From: DATHBD01 sp035296325
GTDB taxonomy: Bacteria; Actinomycetota; Actinomycetes; Mycobacteriales; Micromonosporaceae
Assembly: GCA_035296325.1 (NCBI GenBank)
Contig: DATHBD010000060.1
Coordinates: 1-64,000, forward strand
Direction of reading: 5' to 3'
DNA: 64,000 nucleotides
Positions 32,557 through 41,914 of this stretch are shown one piece after another. The notes under the pieces are model-generated. The model saw only the letters and a program-made list of their open reading frames with translations. It searched no databases and was not told where the DNA came from. Each line of letters opens with the position of its first letter. Position 1 is the stretch's first letter. A program made the position numbers and the translations under genes.

Positions 32557-34125
32557 GTGAGTTTCGGCCTGGCGGATGCCCCCGCCCAACGCACCGTGGT
32601 CGTTCTTGCCGCGGGCGAAGGTAAGCGGATGCGCTCCGCGCTGCCGAAGGTGCTGCATCCGTTACTTGGGCGCACCATGCTCGGCCACGTCCTCGCCGCC
32701 GCGCGCGACGGCCTGCCTCCGGCCGACAGCGCGGCGGGCAGCGCGGGCGGTTCGGCCGGCCCGGCCCAGGTCGTGGTGGTGGTCGGCCACGGCGCGGACC
32801 AGGTGCGCGGCCATCTCGCGGAGATCGCGCCGGACACCCACGTCGTGCTGCAGGCCCAGCAGCGGGGCACCGGGCACGCCGTGCGGGTGGCGGTATCCGA
32901 GGTGGACCCGGCCCCCGGCACCGTGGTGGTGCTGAACGGGGACATTCCCCTGCTGCGCCCGCAGACGCTGCGCGCGCTGGTCGAGGGGCACGAGCAGGCT
33001 GGCGCGGCGGCCACGGTGCTCACCGCCGAGGTGCCCGACGCGACCGGGCTGGGACGGATCATCCGCTCCGCCGACGGCCAGTTCGCCGGCATCATCGAGG
33101 AGCGCGACGCCACCGAGGAGCAGCGGGCGATCCGGGAGATCAACGCCGGCGCGTACGTCTTCGCGGCGGCCGCCCTCCGCGAGATGCTCGGGAAGCTGTC
33201 CAGCGACAACGAGCAGGGCGAGGAGTACCTCACCGACGTGGTGGGACTGCTGGCCGGCGCGGGGCTTCCGGTGATGGCCAGCCGTGCCGCCGACTACACC
33301 GACACGCTCGGCGCCAACGACCGCGGCGAGTTGGCGGTGCTGCGGGCCCTTCTGCGCGACCGGATCAACCTGGGCTGGATGCGCGCCGGCGTGACCATCG
33401 TCGATCCTGCGACCACCTGGATCGACGTCACCGTCACGCTCGGCCGCGATGCGGTGATCGAGCCCCAGACCCAGCTCCGGGGCGCGACCAGCATCGGTGA
33501 ACGCTCCCTGGTCGGGCCGGACACGACGTTGGCGGACACCATGGTGGGGGCGGACGCCAGCGTGGTGCGCACGCACGGGTCCGAAGCGGTGGTGGGCGAG
33601 GGCGCCACGGTCGGGCCGTTCGCCTACCTGCGGCCCGGAACCCGGCTCGGTCGCAAGGCCAAGGTGGGTACGTTCGTCGAGACCAAGAACGCCGACATCG
33701 GCGACGGCGCAAAGGTGCCACACCTGTCCTACGTCGGCGACGCGAGCGTCGGCGAGGGCACCAACATCGGCGCGGCCACCGTGTTCGTCAACTACGACGG
33801 CGTGCACAAGCACCGCACCACGATCGGCGCGCATGCCCGGACCGGCGCGGACAACATGTTCGTGGCGCCGGTGACGGTGGGCGACGGGGCGTACACGGCG
33901 GCGGGCAGCGTGATCACCGATGACGTTCCACCGGGCGCCATGGCGGTGGCCCGCGGGCGGCAGCGCAACATCGATGGGTGGGTGGAGCGCAGGCGTGCGG
34001 GCACGGCGGCGGCGACAGCGGCCGCCCGTGCCTCGGGCGCAGCCACCGCGCCGGCGGCCGCGGCGTCGGCCAGTGCGACAGACGGGCCGGACAGTGAAGA
34101 AAGCCACCGAGGCGAGGGTCGGTGA
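32557..34125 (+). CDS. glmU: Bifunctional N-acetylglucosamine-1-P uridyltransferase / glucosamine-1-P acetyltransferase
   Basis: A 522-residue enzyme that makes UDP-GlcNAc for peptidoglycan. The N-terminal nucleotidyltransferase starts VVVLAAGEGKRMRSALPKVLHPLLGRTM and includes QQRGTGHAV and VLNGDIPLL. The C-terminal half is a left-handed beta-helix with hexapeptide repeats (TRLGRKAKVGTFVETKNADIG, VNYDGVHKHRT, GTNIGAAT). A 40-residue Ala-rich tail follows, unlike the shorter tails of many orthologues. GTG 32557 has GGCGAGGAG at 32541-32549; upstream in-frame ATGs are rejected. Confidence 0.96.
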   Translation: MSFGLADAPAQRTVVVLAAGEGKRMRSALPKVLHPLLGRTMLGHVLAAARDGLPPADSAAGSAGGSAGPAQVVVVVGHGADQVRGHLAEIAPDTHVVLQAQQRGTGHAVRVAVSEVDPAPGTVVVLNGDIPLLRPQTLRALVEGHEQAGAAATVLTAEVPDATGLGRIIRSADGQFAGIIEERDATEEQRAIREINAGAYVFAAAALREMLGKLSSDNEQGEEYLTDVVGLLAGAGLPVMASRAADYTDTLGANDRGELAVLRALLRDRINLGWMRAGVTIVDPATTWIDVTVTLGRDAVIEPQTQLRGATSIGERSLVGPDTTLADTMVGADASVVRTHGSEAVVGEGATVGPFAYLRPGTRLGRKAKVGTFVETKNADIGDGAKVPHLSYVGDASVGEGTNIGAATVFVNYDGVHKHRTTIGAHARTGADNMFVAPVTVGDGAYTAAGSVITDDVPPGAMAVARGRQRNIDGWVERRRAGTAAATAAARASGAATAPAAAASASATDGPDSEESHRGEGR

Positions 34126-34137
34126 GGCGGCGGGCAG

Positions 34138-35169
34138 GTGACTGGCCAGAATGAAGCCGCAGCAGCCCGCCACCAGCAGTTAGGTCGCCCCATGGGTATC
34201 GTCGCGGAGAACCGAAAATCACTGATGCTCTTCTCGGGGCGCGCCTACCCCGAGCTCGCCGAGGAGATCGGCGCGGTCCTCGGGCAGCAGCCGACCCCGA
34301 TGGACGCGTACGAGTTCGCGAACGGCGAGCTGTTCGTCCGCTACAACGAATCCGTGCGCGGCTCTGACGCGTTCGTGGTGCAGTCCATGTCCGAGCCCGT
34401 CAACACCTGGTTGATGGAAGCGCTGATCATGGCGGACGCGCTCAAGCGCGGTTCCGCCAAGCGGATCACCATGGTGCTGCCGTTCTACCCGTACTCCCGC
34501 CAGGACAAGAAGCACCGCGGACGCGAGCCGATCTCGGCCCGACTGGTGGCGGACCTGCTCAAGACGGCCGGTGCCAACCGGATTCTCACCATCGACCTGC
34601 ACACGGCGCAGATCCAGGGCTTCTTCGACGGCCCGGTGGACCACCTGTTCGCGATGAATCTGCTCGCCGAGCACGTGGTGAGCAAGTACGCCGGGCTGCC
34701 GGTCACGGTGGTGGCACCGGACTCCGGGCGGGTGCGGGTGGCGGAGCGGTGGACCGACCGGCTCGGTGGGTGTCCGCTCGCGTTCATCCACAAGACCCGC
34801 GACCCGATGAAGCCCGGCCAGGTCGTCGCGAACCGGGTGGTCGGTGAGGTCGAGGGCCGGCACTGCATCATCGTGGACGACATGATCGGCACCGGGAGCA
34901 CCGTCGTGAAGGCGGCCGAGATCCTCTTTGCCGAGGGTGCCGCTGACGTCGTGGTGGCGGCCACCCACGCGGTGATGTCCGGGCCGGCCTCGGATCGCCT
35001 CCAGCAAAGTAAGATCAGCGAGATCATTCTGACCAACACGCTGCCATTGCCGAAAGAGCGTCAGCTCGACAAGATCACCACGCTCTCCATCGCGCCGCTG
35101 ATCGCCCGGGCCATCCGGGAGGTCTTCGACGACGGCTCGGTCACCACCCTGTTCGGTGGCCTTTCCTGA
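34138..35169 (+). CDS. prs: Ribose-phosphate pyrophosphokinase
   Basis: A 343-residue class I PRPP synthase; ATG 34192 would give 325 residues, closer to family length, but GTG 34138 has GAGGCGG at 34124-34130. Conserved blocks include YEFANGELFVRY, FYPYSRQDKKHRGREPISARLVADLL, DLHTAQIQGFFDGPVDHL, VAPDSGRVRVAERW and the C-terminal GSVTTLF. The PRPP loop reads IVDDMIGTGST where most orthologues have DDMIDTGGT, so an Asp is replaced by Gly. It supplies PRPP for nucleotide, His and Trp synthesis and for decaprenyl-phosphoryl ribose. It is 12 bp behind glmU. Confidence 0.94.
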   Translation: MTGQNEAAAARHQQLGRPMGIVAENRKSLMLFSGRAYPELAEEIGAVLGQQPTPMDAYEFANGELFVRYNESVRGSDAFVVQSMSEPVNTWLMEALIMADALKRGSAKRITMVLPFYPYSRQDKKHRGREPISARLVADLLKTAGANRILTIDLHTAQIQGFFDGPVDHLFAMNLLAEHVVSKYAGLPVTVVAPDSGRVRVAERWTDRLGGCPLAFIHKTRDPMKPGQVVANRVVGEVEGRHCIIVDDMIGTGSTVVKAAEILFAEGAADVVVAATHAVMSGPASDRLQQSKISEIILTNTLPLPKERQLDKITTLSIAPLIARAIREVFDDGSVTTLFGGLS

Positions 35170-35411
35170 CAGTTTGAGCGTGGGCGACTGAACGGACGGG
35201 GTCGGCGGGAACTGCGCGGAAACCTTCGGGTACGCTGGTGCGGTTGCCACGGCGAGGGTGCCCCGTGGGCCGCGAGCGCGAGTCAGCTTGACCGGCCGAC
35301 GGCACCGTGATCGACGCGGTGCTCGGGCTCGAGCCCCGTGCGCCCCTCGCCCGCGCACCGAATGCACCGCCCGCACTCTTTCGCGCCACACTCGCTTGTG
35401 AAGGATTCACC

Positions 35412-36065
35412 GTGTCCGAGGTAAAGATCAGCGCTGAGCCCCGTACCGAGTTCGGCAAGGGCGGTGCCCGCCGGACCCGTCGGGCCGGCCGGGTGCCGGC
35501 CGTGCTGTACGGCCACGGCGAGAAGCCGCGGCACATCTCCCTGCCGGCCCGCGAGCTCGCCTCCGCGATCCGCCACGGCGGCATGACCCAGGTGTTCAAC
35601 ATCGACATCAGCGACGGCACGACGGCGCTGGCCCTCCCCAAGGCCATCCAGCGCGACCCGCTCAAGGACACGTTCGAGCACGTGGATCTGCTCATCGTGC
35701 GCCGCGGCGAAATGGTCACCGTGGACATCCCGGTGCACGTCATCGGCGAGGCCGGCCGGGACACCCTGGTCATGGTGGAGAGCTCCAACATCTCGGTGGT
35801 GGCCGACGCGACCCGGCTGCCGGACCACGTGGAGGCCTCGATCGAGGGCCTCACCGCGGGCAGCAACGTCACCGCCGGCGAGGTGAAGCTGCCGGAGGGC
35901 GTCCAACTCGCCTCCGACGCCGAAATGGTGCTCGTCATCGTGGCCGCATCCCCGACCGCCGAGGCCATGGAGGCCGACGGCGTCGGCGAGGCACCGGTGG
36001 CGGCGCCCGCGGCACCGACCGAGGAGGAGGAGGCCGCGCCGGCCGAGGAGCCGGCCGAGGCCTGA
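35412..36065 (+). CDS. rplY: 50S ribosomal protein L25 (CTC/TL5 type)
   Basis: A 217-residue protein that binds 5S rRNA. The N-terminal L25 domain has AEPRTEFGKGGARRTRRAGRVPAVLYGHG, and the C-terminal CTC beta-domain runs to about 185. A Glu/Ala-rich acidic tail ends it. GTG 35412 has GAAGGA at 35400-35405; the upstream in-frame extension is not conserved in character. The 242-bp gap after prs shows no gene; TACGCT at 35232 could be a -10 box. Confidence 0.94.
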   Translation: MSEVKISAEPRTEFGKGGARRTRRAGRVPAVLYGHGEKPRHISLPARELASAIRHGGMTQVFNIDISDGTTALALPKAIQRDPLKDTFEHVDLLIVRRGEMVTVDIPVHVIGEAGRDTLVMVESSNISVVADATRLPDHVEASIEGLTAGSNVTAGEVKLPEGVQLASDAEMVLVIVAASPTAEAMEADGVGEAPVAAPAAPTEEEEAAPAEEPAEA

Positions 36066-36086
36066 CCGCACCACAGCGTTGTTCCG

Positions 36087-36120
36087 GCGAGGGCAGACAC
36101 CCCAGGGTGTGTGCCCTCGC
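36087..36120 (+). terminator. Long two-tier hairpin terminator
   Basis: GCGAGGGCA / TGCCCTCGC (9 bp) encloses ACACCC / GGGTGT (6 bp) with a CA loop and one G-G mismatch between the tiers. It lies 22 bp after the rplY stop and just before pth. Confidence 0.85.
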
Positions 36121-36151
36121 TCCGTGACCGGGCACGTGACGGGGGGTGGCA

Positions 36152-36760
36152 GTGCCTGACGAAACGTCCCGGCCCGACGAGACGTCGCCCTGGCTGGTGG
36201 TCGGGCTGGGCAACCCCGGGCCGGAGTACGCGCGCCACCGGCACAACGTCGGCTTCCTCGTCGCCGACGTGCTCGCCGGCCGTACCGGCGCGAAGCTGGC
36301 ACGCAGCCGCCGGGCGGTGGCCGACGTCGGCGAGGGCCGGCTGGGCTTCGGCGGGCCGCGTCTGGTGGTGGCCAAGCCGCTGACCTACATGAATCTTTCC
36401 GGCGGGCCGGTGTCGGCGCTGGCCAGGTTCTACAAGGTGCCGGTGGGCCGGGTGATCGCGGTCCACGACGAGCTCGACATCCCGTACGGTCAGCTGCGCC
36501 TCAAGATCGGCGGGGGCGAGGGCGGGCACAACGGGCTGCGTTCCATGTCGAAGTCGCTGGCCAGCAAGGACTACCTCCGGGTGCGGTTCGGCATCGGCCG
36601 CCCACCCGGCCGGCAGGACCCGGCCGACTACGTGCTCTCCGAATTCTCCGCGGTGGAGCGCAAGGAGTTGGAGTACCTCGTCGACCGGGCGGCCGACGTC
36701 GTCGAGATGGTCATCCAGCGAGGCCTGGAACCCGCGCAGAACACCTACCACCCCGCCTGA
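36152..36760 (+). CDS. pth: Peptidyl-tRNA hydrolase
   Basis: A 202-residue protein that frees tRNA from stalled peptidyl-tRNA. Signature segments are LVVGLGNPGPEYARHRHNVGF with the catalytic His, LVVAKPLTYMNLSG, VHDELDIPYGQLRLKIGGGEGGHNGLRSM and YLRVRFGIGRPPG. GTG 36152 is 5 nt after a GGGGGG run; GTG 36146 in the same frame has no usable site. It follows rplY after a terminator, so it may have its own promoter. Confidence 0.95.
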   Translation: MPDETSRPDETSPWLVVGLGNPGPEYARHRHNVGFLVADVLAGRTGAKLARSRRAVADVGEGRLGFGGPRLVVAKPLTYMNLSGGPVSALARFYKVPVGRVIAVHDELDIPYGQLRLKIGGGEGGHNGLRSMSKSLASKDYLRVRFGIGRPPGRQDPADYVLSEFSAVERKELEYLVDRAADVVEMVIQRGLEPAQNTYHPA

Positions 36761-36884
36761 TCAGCGCTCGCCGCGGCGCGGAACGTCCCCGGCGGCGTGA
36801 CCCGATCGTGGTCCGGCCGTTGTACCCCGGGGTGCCCCGTTAGGGTGACCGCGCATCATCCGGACGTACATAGGGGAGTGTGGG

Positions 36885-38714
36885 TTGGCCGGCGGCTCTC
36901 GGCGAGGCGGCACGCGCCGGCGCACCGCAGCGCGGAACTCGGGCGGCCACTTCGTGCCACCCCGGCAGCCCGCCGTCGACCCGGTGCCGGTGTCTCCGGC
37001 GCCCGCGTCGCCCACCAACCGGCCGCCGTTCACGCCGGGGACAAGCCGACCACCGGCCACGCCGGCGACGAACCGGCCGCCGGTCGCGCCGGTGGGTTCG
37101 CGGATCGGCAACCGGGCGGTACCGGCGCAGCCTCAGCCCGCTGCGCGCACCGTTGCACCGCCCGACCGCCGGATCGGCCACCCTGCGGCCGCGACCCGCG
37201 CCGTCGCGACCCATCCCGGGGCGGAACGGCTCGGCCCGGCCGCGGTGCCTGCCGGCTCCGGGCACGGGCCAGGGAACCGGGCCGGGCACCGCGGGCACGG
37301 CGGATGGGAGGCGCGGTACCTGCGTCGGCTGGTCATCGCGGACCTAGCGGTCGGCCTCGTCGCCGGCCTGGCCGCATTCGGGTTGCGCTTCGGGCCGCAG
37401 CCCACGCCGTACAACCAGGCGTATGTGGCGCTCTCCGCGCTCCTGCCGTTGGCCTTCGTGGCGGCGCTCGCGGCGAACCGCGGGTACGACCGGCGGTACC
37501 TCTTCGTCGGCACCGAGGAGTACCAGCGGGTGCTGCGGGCCGGGATGGTGTTGACCGCGACGTGCGCCGTCGTCGCGTACGCCCTCGAAGTCAGGCTCGC
37601 CCGCGGCTACGTGCTGATCGCGGTACCCCTCGCCACGGTGGCCTGTCTGATGGTCCGGTTCGCCGTGCGGAAGCGGCTGCACCGGGCCCGTCGGTACGGG
37701 GCCTGCACGCGCCGGGTGATCGTGGTCGGGCACGAGTACGCCGTCGCCGAGGTCACCCGGCAGTTGCGCCGGGAGCACTACCACGGGTTCCAGGTCGTCG
37801 GCGCGTGCCTGGCCCGGCACCGCGCGGGCACCCGGGCCGGCCGGCGCGGTGGGCTGATCGGAGACGTGCCGGTGTACGGCGCCCTGGACGGGGTGGCCGC
37901 GGCGGTCCGCAGCGCGGCGGCCGACACGGTGATCGTGCTGTCCTGCCCTGAGCTCGACGGGTACGCCCTGCGCCGGCTGGCGTGGCAGTTGGAGCGCGAT
38001 GACGTCGACCTCATCGTGGCCAGCGCGCTGCTGGACGTGGCCGGCGCGCGCACCACCATCCGTCCGGTGGACGGGCTGCCGATGCTGCATGTCGAGCATC
38101 CCAGCCTGTCCGGCGCTCGACGCCTGGTCAAGGCGGCGTTCGACCGGACCGGCGCGGTGCTGCTCATCCTCGGCCTCAGCCCGCTGCTGGCCGCGGTGGC
38201 GCTGGCGGTGTGCGCTGATTCTGCCGGCCCGGTACTGTTCCGGCAGATACGCGTCGGCAAGGACGGCCGGACCTTCCCGATGGTGAAATTCCGCACCATG
38301 TATGTCAACGCCGAGGATCGGTTGGCGGAGCTCCGCCACCGCAACGAGTACGACGGAGTGTTGTTCAAGATGCACAACGATCCGCGCGTGACTCGCGTCG
38401 GGCGCTGGCTGCGACGGCTGTCCCTGGACGAGCTGCCACAGCTGTTCAACGTGCTCGGCGGCACGATGTCGCTGGTCGGGCCGCGCCCGCCGCTGCCGGC
38501 CGAGGTTGCCGTCTACCCGGCCGATATGCACCGCCGGCTCGCGGTCCGCCCGGGGATGACCGGGCTGTGGCAGGTCTCCGGGCGTTCCGACCTGCCATGG
38601 GAGGAGGCGGTGCGGCTCGACCTGCGGTATGTCGAGAACTGGACGCTCTCCCTTGATCTGGTGATTCTGTTGCGTACGGTGACCGCCGTGTGGCGAGGGG
38701 CAGGGGCCTACTGA
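36885..38714 (+). CDS. Polyprenyl-phosphate hexose-1-phosphate transferase (exopolysaccharide priming)
   Basis: A 609-residue membrane protein starting at TTG 36885 with GGGGAG at 36873-36878. Residues 1-135 are an unusual Pro/Arg-rich, disordered-looking cytoplasmic region. Four transmembrane segments at about 145-245 are followed by a CoA-binding-like domain. A fifth segment near 420 leads to the catalytic sugar-transferase domain: FRQIRVGKDGRTFPMVKFRTM, RVGRWLRRLSLDELPQLFNV, MSLVGPRPPLPAEV, RPGMTGLWQVSGRSDLPWEE. This is the WbaP/WcaJ family that starts glycan assembly on undecaprenyl phosphate. It is coupled to cysQ by a TGATG overlap. Confidence 0.9.
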   Translation: MAGGSRRGGTRRRTAARNSGGHFVPPRQPAVDPVPVSPAPASPTNRPPFTPGTSRPPATPATNRPPVAPVGSRIGNRAVPAQPQPAARTVAPPDRRIGHPAAATRAVATHPGAERLGPAAVPAGSGHGPGNRAGHRGHGGWEARYLRRLVIADLAVGLVAGLAAFGLRFGPQPTPYNQAYVALSALLPLAFVAALAANRGYDRRYLFVGTEEYQRVLRAGMVLTATCAVVAYALEVRLARGYVLIAVPLATVACLMVRFAVRKRLHRARRYGACTRRVIVVGHEYAVAEVTRQLRREHYHGFQVVGACLARHRAGTRAGRRGGLIGDVPVYGALDGVAAAVRSAAADTVIVLSCPELDGYALRRLAWQLERDDVDLIVASALLDVAGARTTIRPVDGLPMLHVEHPSLSGARRLVKAAFDRTGAVLLILGLSPLLAAVALAVCADSAGPVLFRQIRVGKDGRTFPMVKFRTMYVNAEDRLAELRHRNEYDGVLFKMHNDPRVTRVGRWLRRLSLDELPQLFNVLGGTMSLVGPRPPLPAEVAVYPADMHRRLAVRPGMTGLWQVSGRSDLPWEEAVRLDLRYVENWTLSLDLVILLRTVTAVWRGAGAY

Positions 38715-39484
38715 TGACCGAGCTACCACCCGCCACCGATTCCGGCCTCGCGGCCTGGCTCGCCGGCCGCGCCGGAGAGCTGCTGCTCGGGCTGCGCGAG
38801 GAGATGGGGTTCGACGACGCCGCCGCGCTGCGCGACGCCGGTGACAAGTCCTCGCACGAGTTTCTCGTGGGCGAGCTGACCCGGTGGCGACCGGCCGACG
38901 CGGTGCTCTCCGAGGAGGGGGTCGACGACCCGCGCCGGCTGGCCGCCGACCGCGTCTGGATCGTCGATCCGCTCGACGGGACCCGCGAGTTCGGCGAACC
39001 GGGCCGCACGGACTGGGCGGTCCACGTCGGCCTGTGGTGCCGCAAGCCGTCCCCGGGCCTGTGTTCCGGGGCCATCGCCCTGCCCGCCCAGCACCGCGTG
39101 CTGAGCTCGGTGGCGGCGCCGGCGTACCCGCCGATGATCCAGGGCCGGCGCGTCCTGCTCGCCGCGAGCCGGACCCGGCCGCCCGCCTTCCTGGAGACCG
39201 TGGCCGGCATGTTGGAGGCCGACCTGGTGCCGATGGGCTCGGCGGGAGCCAAGATCGCCGCGGTGATCGAGGGCACGGTCGACGCCTACGTCCACGCCGG
39301 CGGGCAGTACGAGTGGGACTCGGCCGCACCGGTGGCTGTGGCGCTGGCCACCGGGCTGCATGCGTCCCGGCTGGACGGCTCGCCGCTGGAATACAATCGC
39401 GAGGACCCGCGGCTGCCCGACCTCGTGGTGTGCCGGAAGGATCTCGCACCCAGGCTGCTCGCCGCAGTGAGTACGTGCCTGTGA
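38714..39484 (+). CDS. cysQ: 3'(2'),5'-bisphosphate nucleotidase
   Basis: A 256-residue inositol-monophosphatase-fold enzyme. Metal motifs are LSEEGVDD, WIVDPLDGTREF and the C-terminal WDSAAPVAVA. It hydrolyses PAP, the by-product of sulfate reduction or sulfation, to AMP. Its ATG overlaps the preceding stop, and cysD follows 31 bp later, so it belongs to the sulfate-activation cluster. A general inositol phosphatase is less likely given this context. Confidence 0.9.
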   Translation: MTELPPATDSGLAAWLAGRAGELLLGLREEMGFDDAAALRDAGDKSSHEFLVGELTRWRPADAVLSEEGVDDPRRLAADRVWIVDPLDGTREFGEPGRTDWAVHVGLWCRKPSPGLCSGAIALPAQHRVLSSVAAPAYPPMIQGRRVLLAASRTRPPAFLETVAGMLEADLVPMGSAGAKIAAVIEGTVDAYVHAGGQYEWDSAAPVAVALATGLHASRLDGSPLEYNREDPRLPDLVVCRKDLAPRLLAAVSTCL

Positions 39485-39515
39485 AGGTGCGCCCGAGGAA
39501 GGGCCCGCACGAGAC

Positions 39516-40421
39516 ATGACGCCGACCTACAAGGTGAGCCATCTCGATGCTCTCGAGGCGGAGAGCGTCTTCGTCATGCGTGAGGTGGTCTCCGAGTTTC
39601 AGCGCCCGGTGCTGCTCTTCTCCGGCGGTAAGGACTCGATCGTGATGCTGCGCCTGGCCGAGAAGGCGTTCGCGCCGGGCCGCATCCCGTTCCCAGTCAT
39701 GCACGTGGACACCGGCCACAACTTCCCCGAGGTGCTCGCCTACCGGGACAAGCGGGTCGACCAGCTGGGTGTGCAGTTGATCGTGGCGTCGGTACCCGAG
39801 GCGATCGACTCCGGGCTGGTCCGCGAGTCCGGCGACGGCATGCGCAATCGGATCCAGACCCCGGTGCTCCTCGACGCGGTGGAGAAGTACCGCTTCGACG
39901 CGCTCTTCGGCGGCGCCCGGCGCGACGAGGAGAAGGCCCGGGCCAAGGAGCGGGTGTTCAGCTTCCGCGACGAGTTCGGGCAGTGGGACCCGCGCAACCA
40001 GCGGCCTGAGCTGTGGGGCCTGTTCAACGCCCGGATCTCACCGGGGGAGTCGATCCGGGTCTTCCCGCTGTCCAACTGGACCGAGCTTGACGTCTGGCAC
40101 TACATCTCCCGGGAACGTATCGAGTTGCCGGCGATCTACTTCGCGCACGACCGCGAGGTGGTGGAGCGCGACGGGATGGTCTACGCCGTGAACGAGTTCC
40201 TGCCGCTGCGGGCCGGTGAGACGCCGTTCGTGGAGCGGGTGCGCTACCGCACCGTGGGCGACGCGTCCTGCACCGCGGCGGTACGCTCCGACGCCGACAC
40301 GATCGCCAAGGTGATCGACGAGGTGGCCGCCACCCGGATCACCGAGCGGGGCGCCACCCGCGGCGACGACCGGGTCAGCGAGGCCGCCATGGAAGACCGC
40401 AAGCGGGAAGGGTACTTCTGA
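39516..40421 (+). CDS. cysD: Sulfate adenylyltransferase subunit 2
   Basis: A 301-residue PP-loop ATP pyrophosphatase. The loop SGGKDSIVM is at about 35-43. GGARRDEEKARAKERVFSFRDEFGQWDPRNQRPELW and FPLSNWTELDVWHYI are diagnostic for CysD. With CysN it forms APS from sulfate and ATP. The C-terminal DRKREGYF is the canonical end. The stop overlaps the cysN ATG (TGATG). Confidence 0.96.
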   Translation: MTPTYKVSHLDALEAESVFVMREVVSEFQRPVLLFSGGKDSIVMLRLAEKAFAPGRIPFPVMHVDTGHNFPEVLAYRDKRVDQLGVQLIVASVPEAIDSGLVRESGDGMRNRIQTPVLLDAVEKYRFDALFGGARRDEEKARAKERVFSFRDEFGQWDPRNQRPELWGLFNARISPGESIRVFPLSNWTELDVWHYISRERIELPAIYFAHDREVVERDGMVYAVNEFLPLRAGETPFVERVRYRTVGDASCTAAVRSDADTIAKVIDEVAATRITERGATRGDDRVSEAAMEDRKREGYF

Positions 40422-41914
40422 TGGCTGTGAGTGAGCGAGGTGGCGCCGCGGCGTCTGGGGTGAGTGAGCGAGGTGGCGCCGCGGCGTCTGGACTGAGCCG
40501 GAGCGTCGACGAAGTCGCCGCGGAGGCGAGGGAAGACGTCGCGTTCAGCGCCGCCCGAGCGAGCGAACCGGCCAGCTCAGCGAGGGAAGACGTCGCGTTC
40601 AGCGCCGCCCGAGCGAGCGAACCAGATGGGTCTGTGCGAGTGAGCGAACCATTTGGTAGGGCGGACATGCTGCGGTTCGCCACGGCCGGCAGCGTGGACG
40701 ACGGGAAGTCGACGCTGATCGGGCGGCTGCTCTACGACACCAAGACGATCTTCGAAGATCAGCTCGCCGCGGTGGAGGCGGTCTCCCGCTCCCGGGGCGA
40801 CGAGTACACCAACCTGGCGTTGCTCACCGACGGTCTGCGCGCCGAGCGCGAGCAGGGCATCACCATCGACGTGGCGTACCGGTACTTCGCCACCCCCCGG
40901 CGGAAGTTCATCATCGCGGACACGCCGGGGCACATCCAGTACACCCGGAACATGGTCACCGGGGCCTCCACCGCGGACCTGGCGCTGATCCTGGTGGACG
41001 CCCGCAAGGGCCTGGTGGAGCAGTCGCGGCGGCACGCGTTCCTGTGCTCCCTGCTGCGGGTGCCGCACCTGGTGCTCTGCGTGAACAAGATGGACCTGGT
41101 CGACTACGACCAGGCGGTGTACGAGCGGATCGCCGACGAGTTCACCACCTTCGCCGCCAAGCTCGACGCACCGGACCTCGCGGTCATCCCGATCTCCGCG
41201 CTGCGCGGCGACAACATCGTGACCCGGTCGGCCAGCATGCCCTGGTACGACGGGCCGTCGCTGCTGCACCATCTGGAGCACGTGCACATCGCCAGTGACC
41301 GCAACCTGGTCGACGTGCGCTTCCCGGTGCAGTACGTGATCCGTCCACAGTCGACAGTCGTGTCGGACTATCGTGGCTACGCCGGGCAGGTGGCGAGCGG
41401 GGTGCTGAAGCCGGGCGACGAGGTGCTGGTCCTGCCGTCCGGTTACACGACGACGATCGCCTCGATCGAGACCGCGGACGGGCCGGTCGCCGAGGCGTTC
41501 CCGCCGATGTCGGTGACCATCCGGCTCGCCGACGAGATCGACATCGCCCGCGGCGACATGATCTGCCGTCCGCACAACGCTCCGGCGGTGGCGCAGGACA
41601 TCGAGGCGATGGTCTGCTGGATGGACGAGACGCGCCCGCTCACCACGGGAGCGAAGTACGCCATCAAGCACACCACCCGGGCGGTGCGCGGGATCGTCAA
41701 GGGCCTGCAGTACCGGCTGGACGTGAACTCGCTGCACCGCGACGAGAGCGCGGAGTCGTTGAAGCTCAACGAGATCGGGCGGGTCCGGCTTCGCACCACC
41801 GCGCCGCTGCTCTGCGACCCGTACCGCCGCAACCGGACCACCGGCGGGTTCATCATCATCGACGAGAGCACCAACCGGACGGTCGGCGCCGGCATGATCC
41901 TCGAAGCGTCCTGA
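40421..41914 (+). CDS. cysN: Sulfate adenylyltransferase subunit 1 (GTPase), with repeat-expanded N-terminus
   Basis: A 497-residue EF-Tu-like GTPase that drives APS synthesis by CysD. From Met83 it is a normal CysN: LRFATAGSVDDGKSTLIGRLL (G1), EREQGITIDVAY (G2), ADTPGH (G3), NKMD (G4), then beta-barrel domains. It is not fused to an APS kinase, and no cysC is in the window. Residues 1-82 are a low-complexity Ser/Arg/Ala-rich extension encoded by tandem repeats and not typical of the family. ATG 40421 is coupled to cysD; ATG 40667, with GGTAGGG at about 40656-40662, could be the original start. Confidence 0.94.
   Translation: MAVSERGGAAASGVSERGGAAASGLSRSVDEVAAEAREDVAFSAARASEPASSAREDVAFSAARASEPDGSVRVSEPFGRADMLRFATAGSVDDGKSTLIGRLLYDTKTIFEDQLAAVEAVSRSRGDEYTNLALLTDGLRAEREQGITIDVAYRYFATPRRKFIIADTPGHIQYTRNMVTGASTADLALILVDARKGLVEQSRRHAFLCSLLRVPHLVLCVNKMDLVDYDQAVYERIADEFTTFAAKLDAPDLAVIPISALRGDNIVTRSASMPWYDGPSLLHHLEHVHIASDRNLVDVRFPVQYVIRPQSTVVSDYRGYAGQVASGVLKPGDEVLVLPSGYTTTIASIETADGPVAEAFPPMSVTIRLADEIDIARGDMICRPHNAPAVAQDIEAMVCWMDETRPLTTGAKYAIKHTTRAVRGIVKGLQYRLDVNSLHRDESAESLKLNEIGRVRLRTTAPLLCDPYRRNRTTGGFIIIDESTNRTVGAGMILEAS
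40427..40623. repeat. Two sets of in-frame tandem repeats at the cysD/cysN junction
   Basis: A 33-bp unit (GTGAGTGAGCGAGGTGGCGC...) occurs at 40427-40459 and 40460-40492 with one mismatch. A 44-bp unit (GCGAGGGAAGACGTCGCGTT...) occurs at 40526-40569 and 40580-40623, a period of 54 bp. Both preserve frame and are rich in GAGCGA motifs, like the insertion in the ABC-F gene. Confidence 0.85.

Noticed and set aside
40427..40623. CRISPR-like or mobile element at the cysD/cysN junction
   Set aside because: Only two copies of each unit, in frame, with no terminal repeats or transposase.
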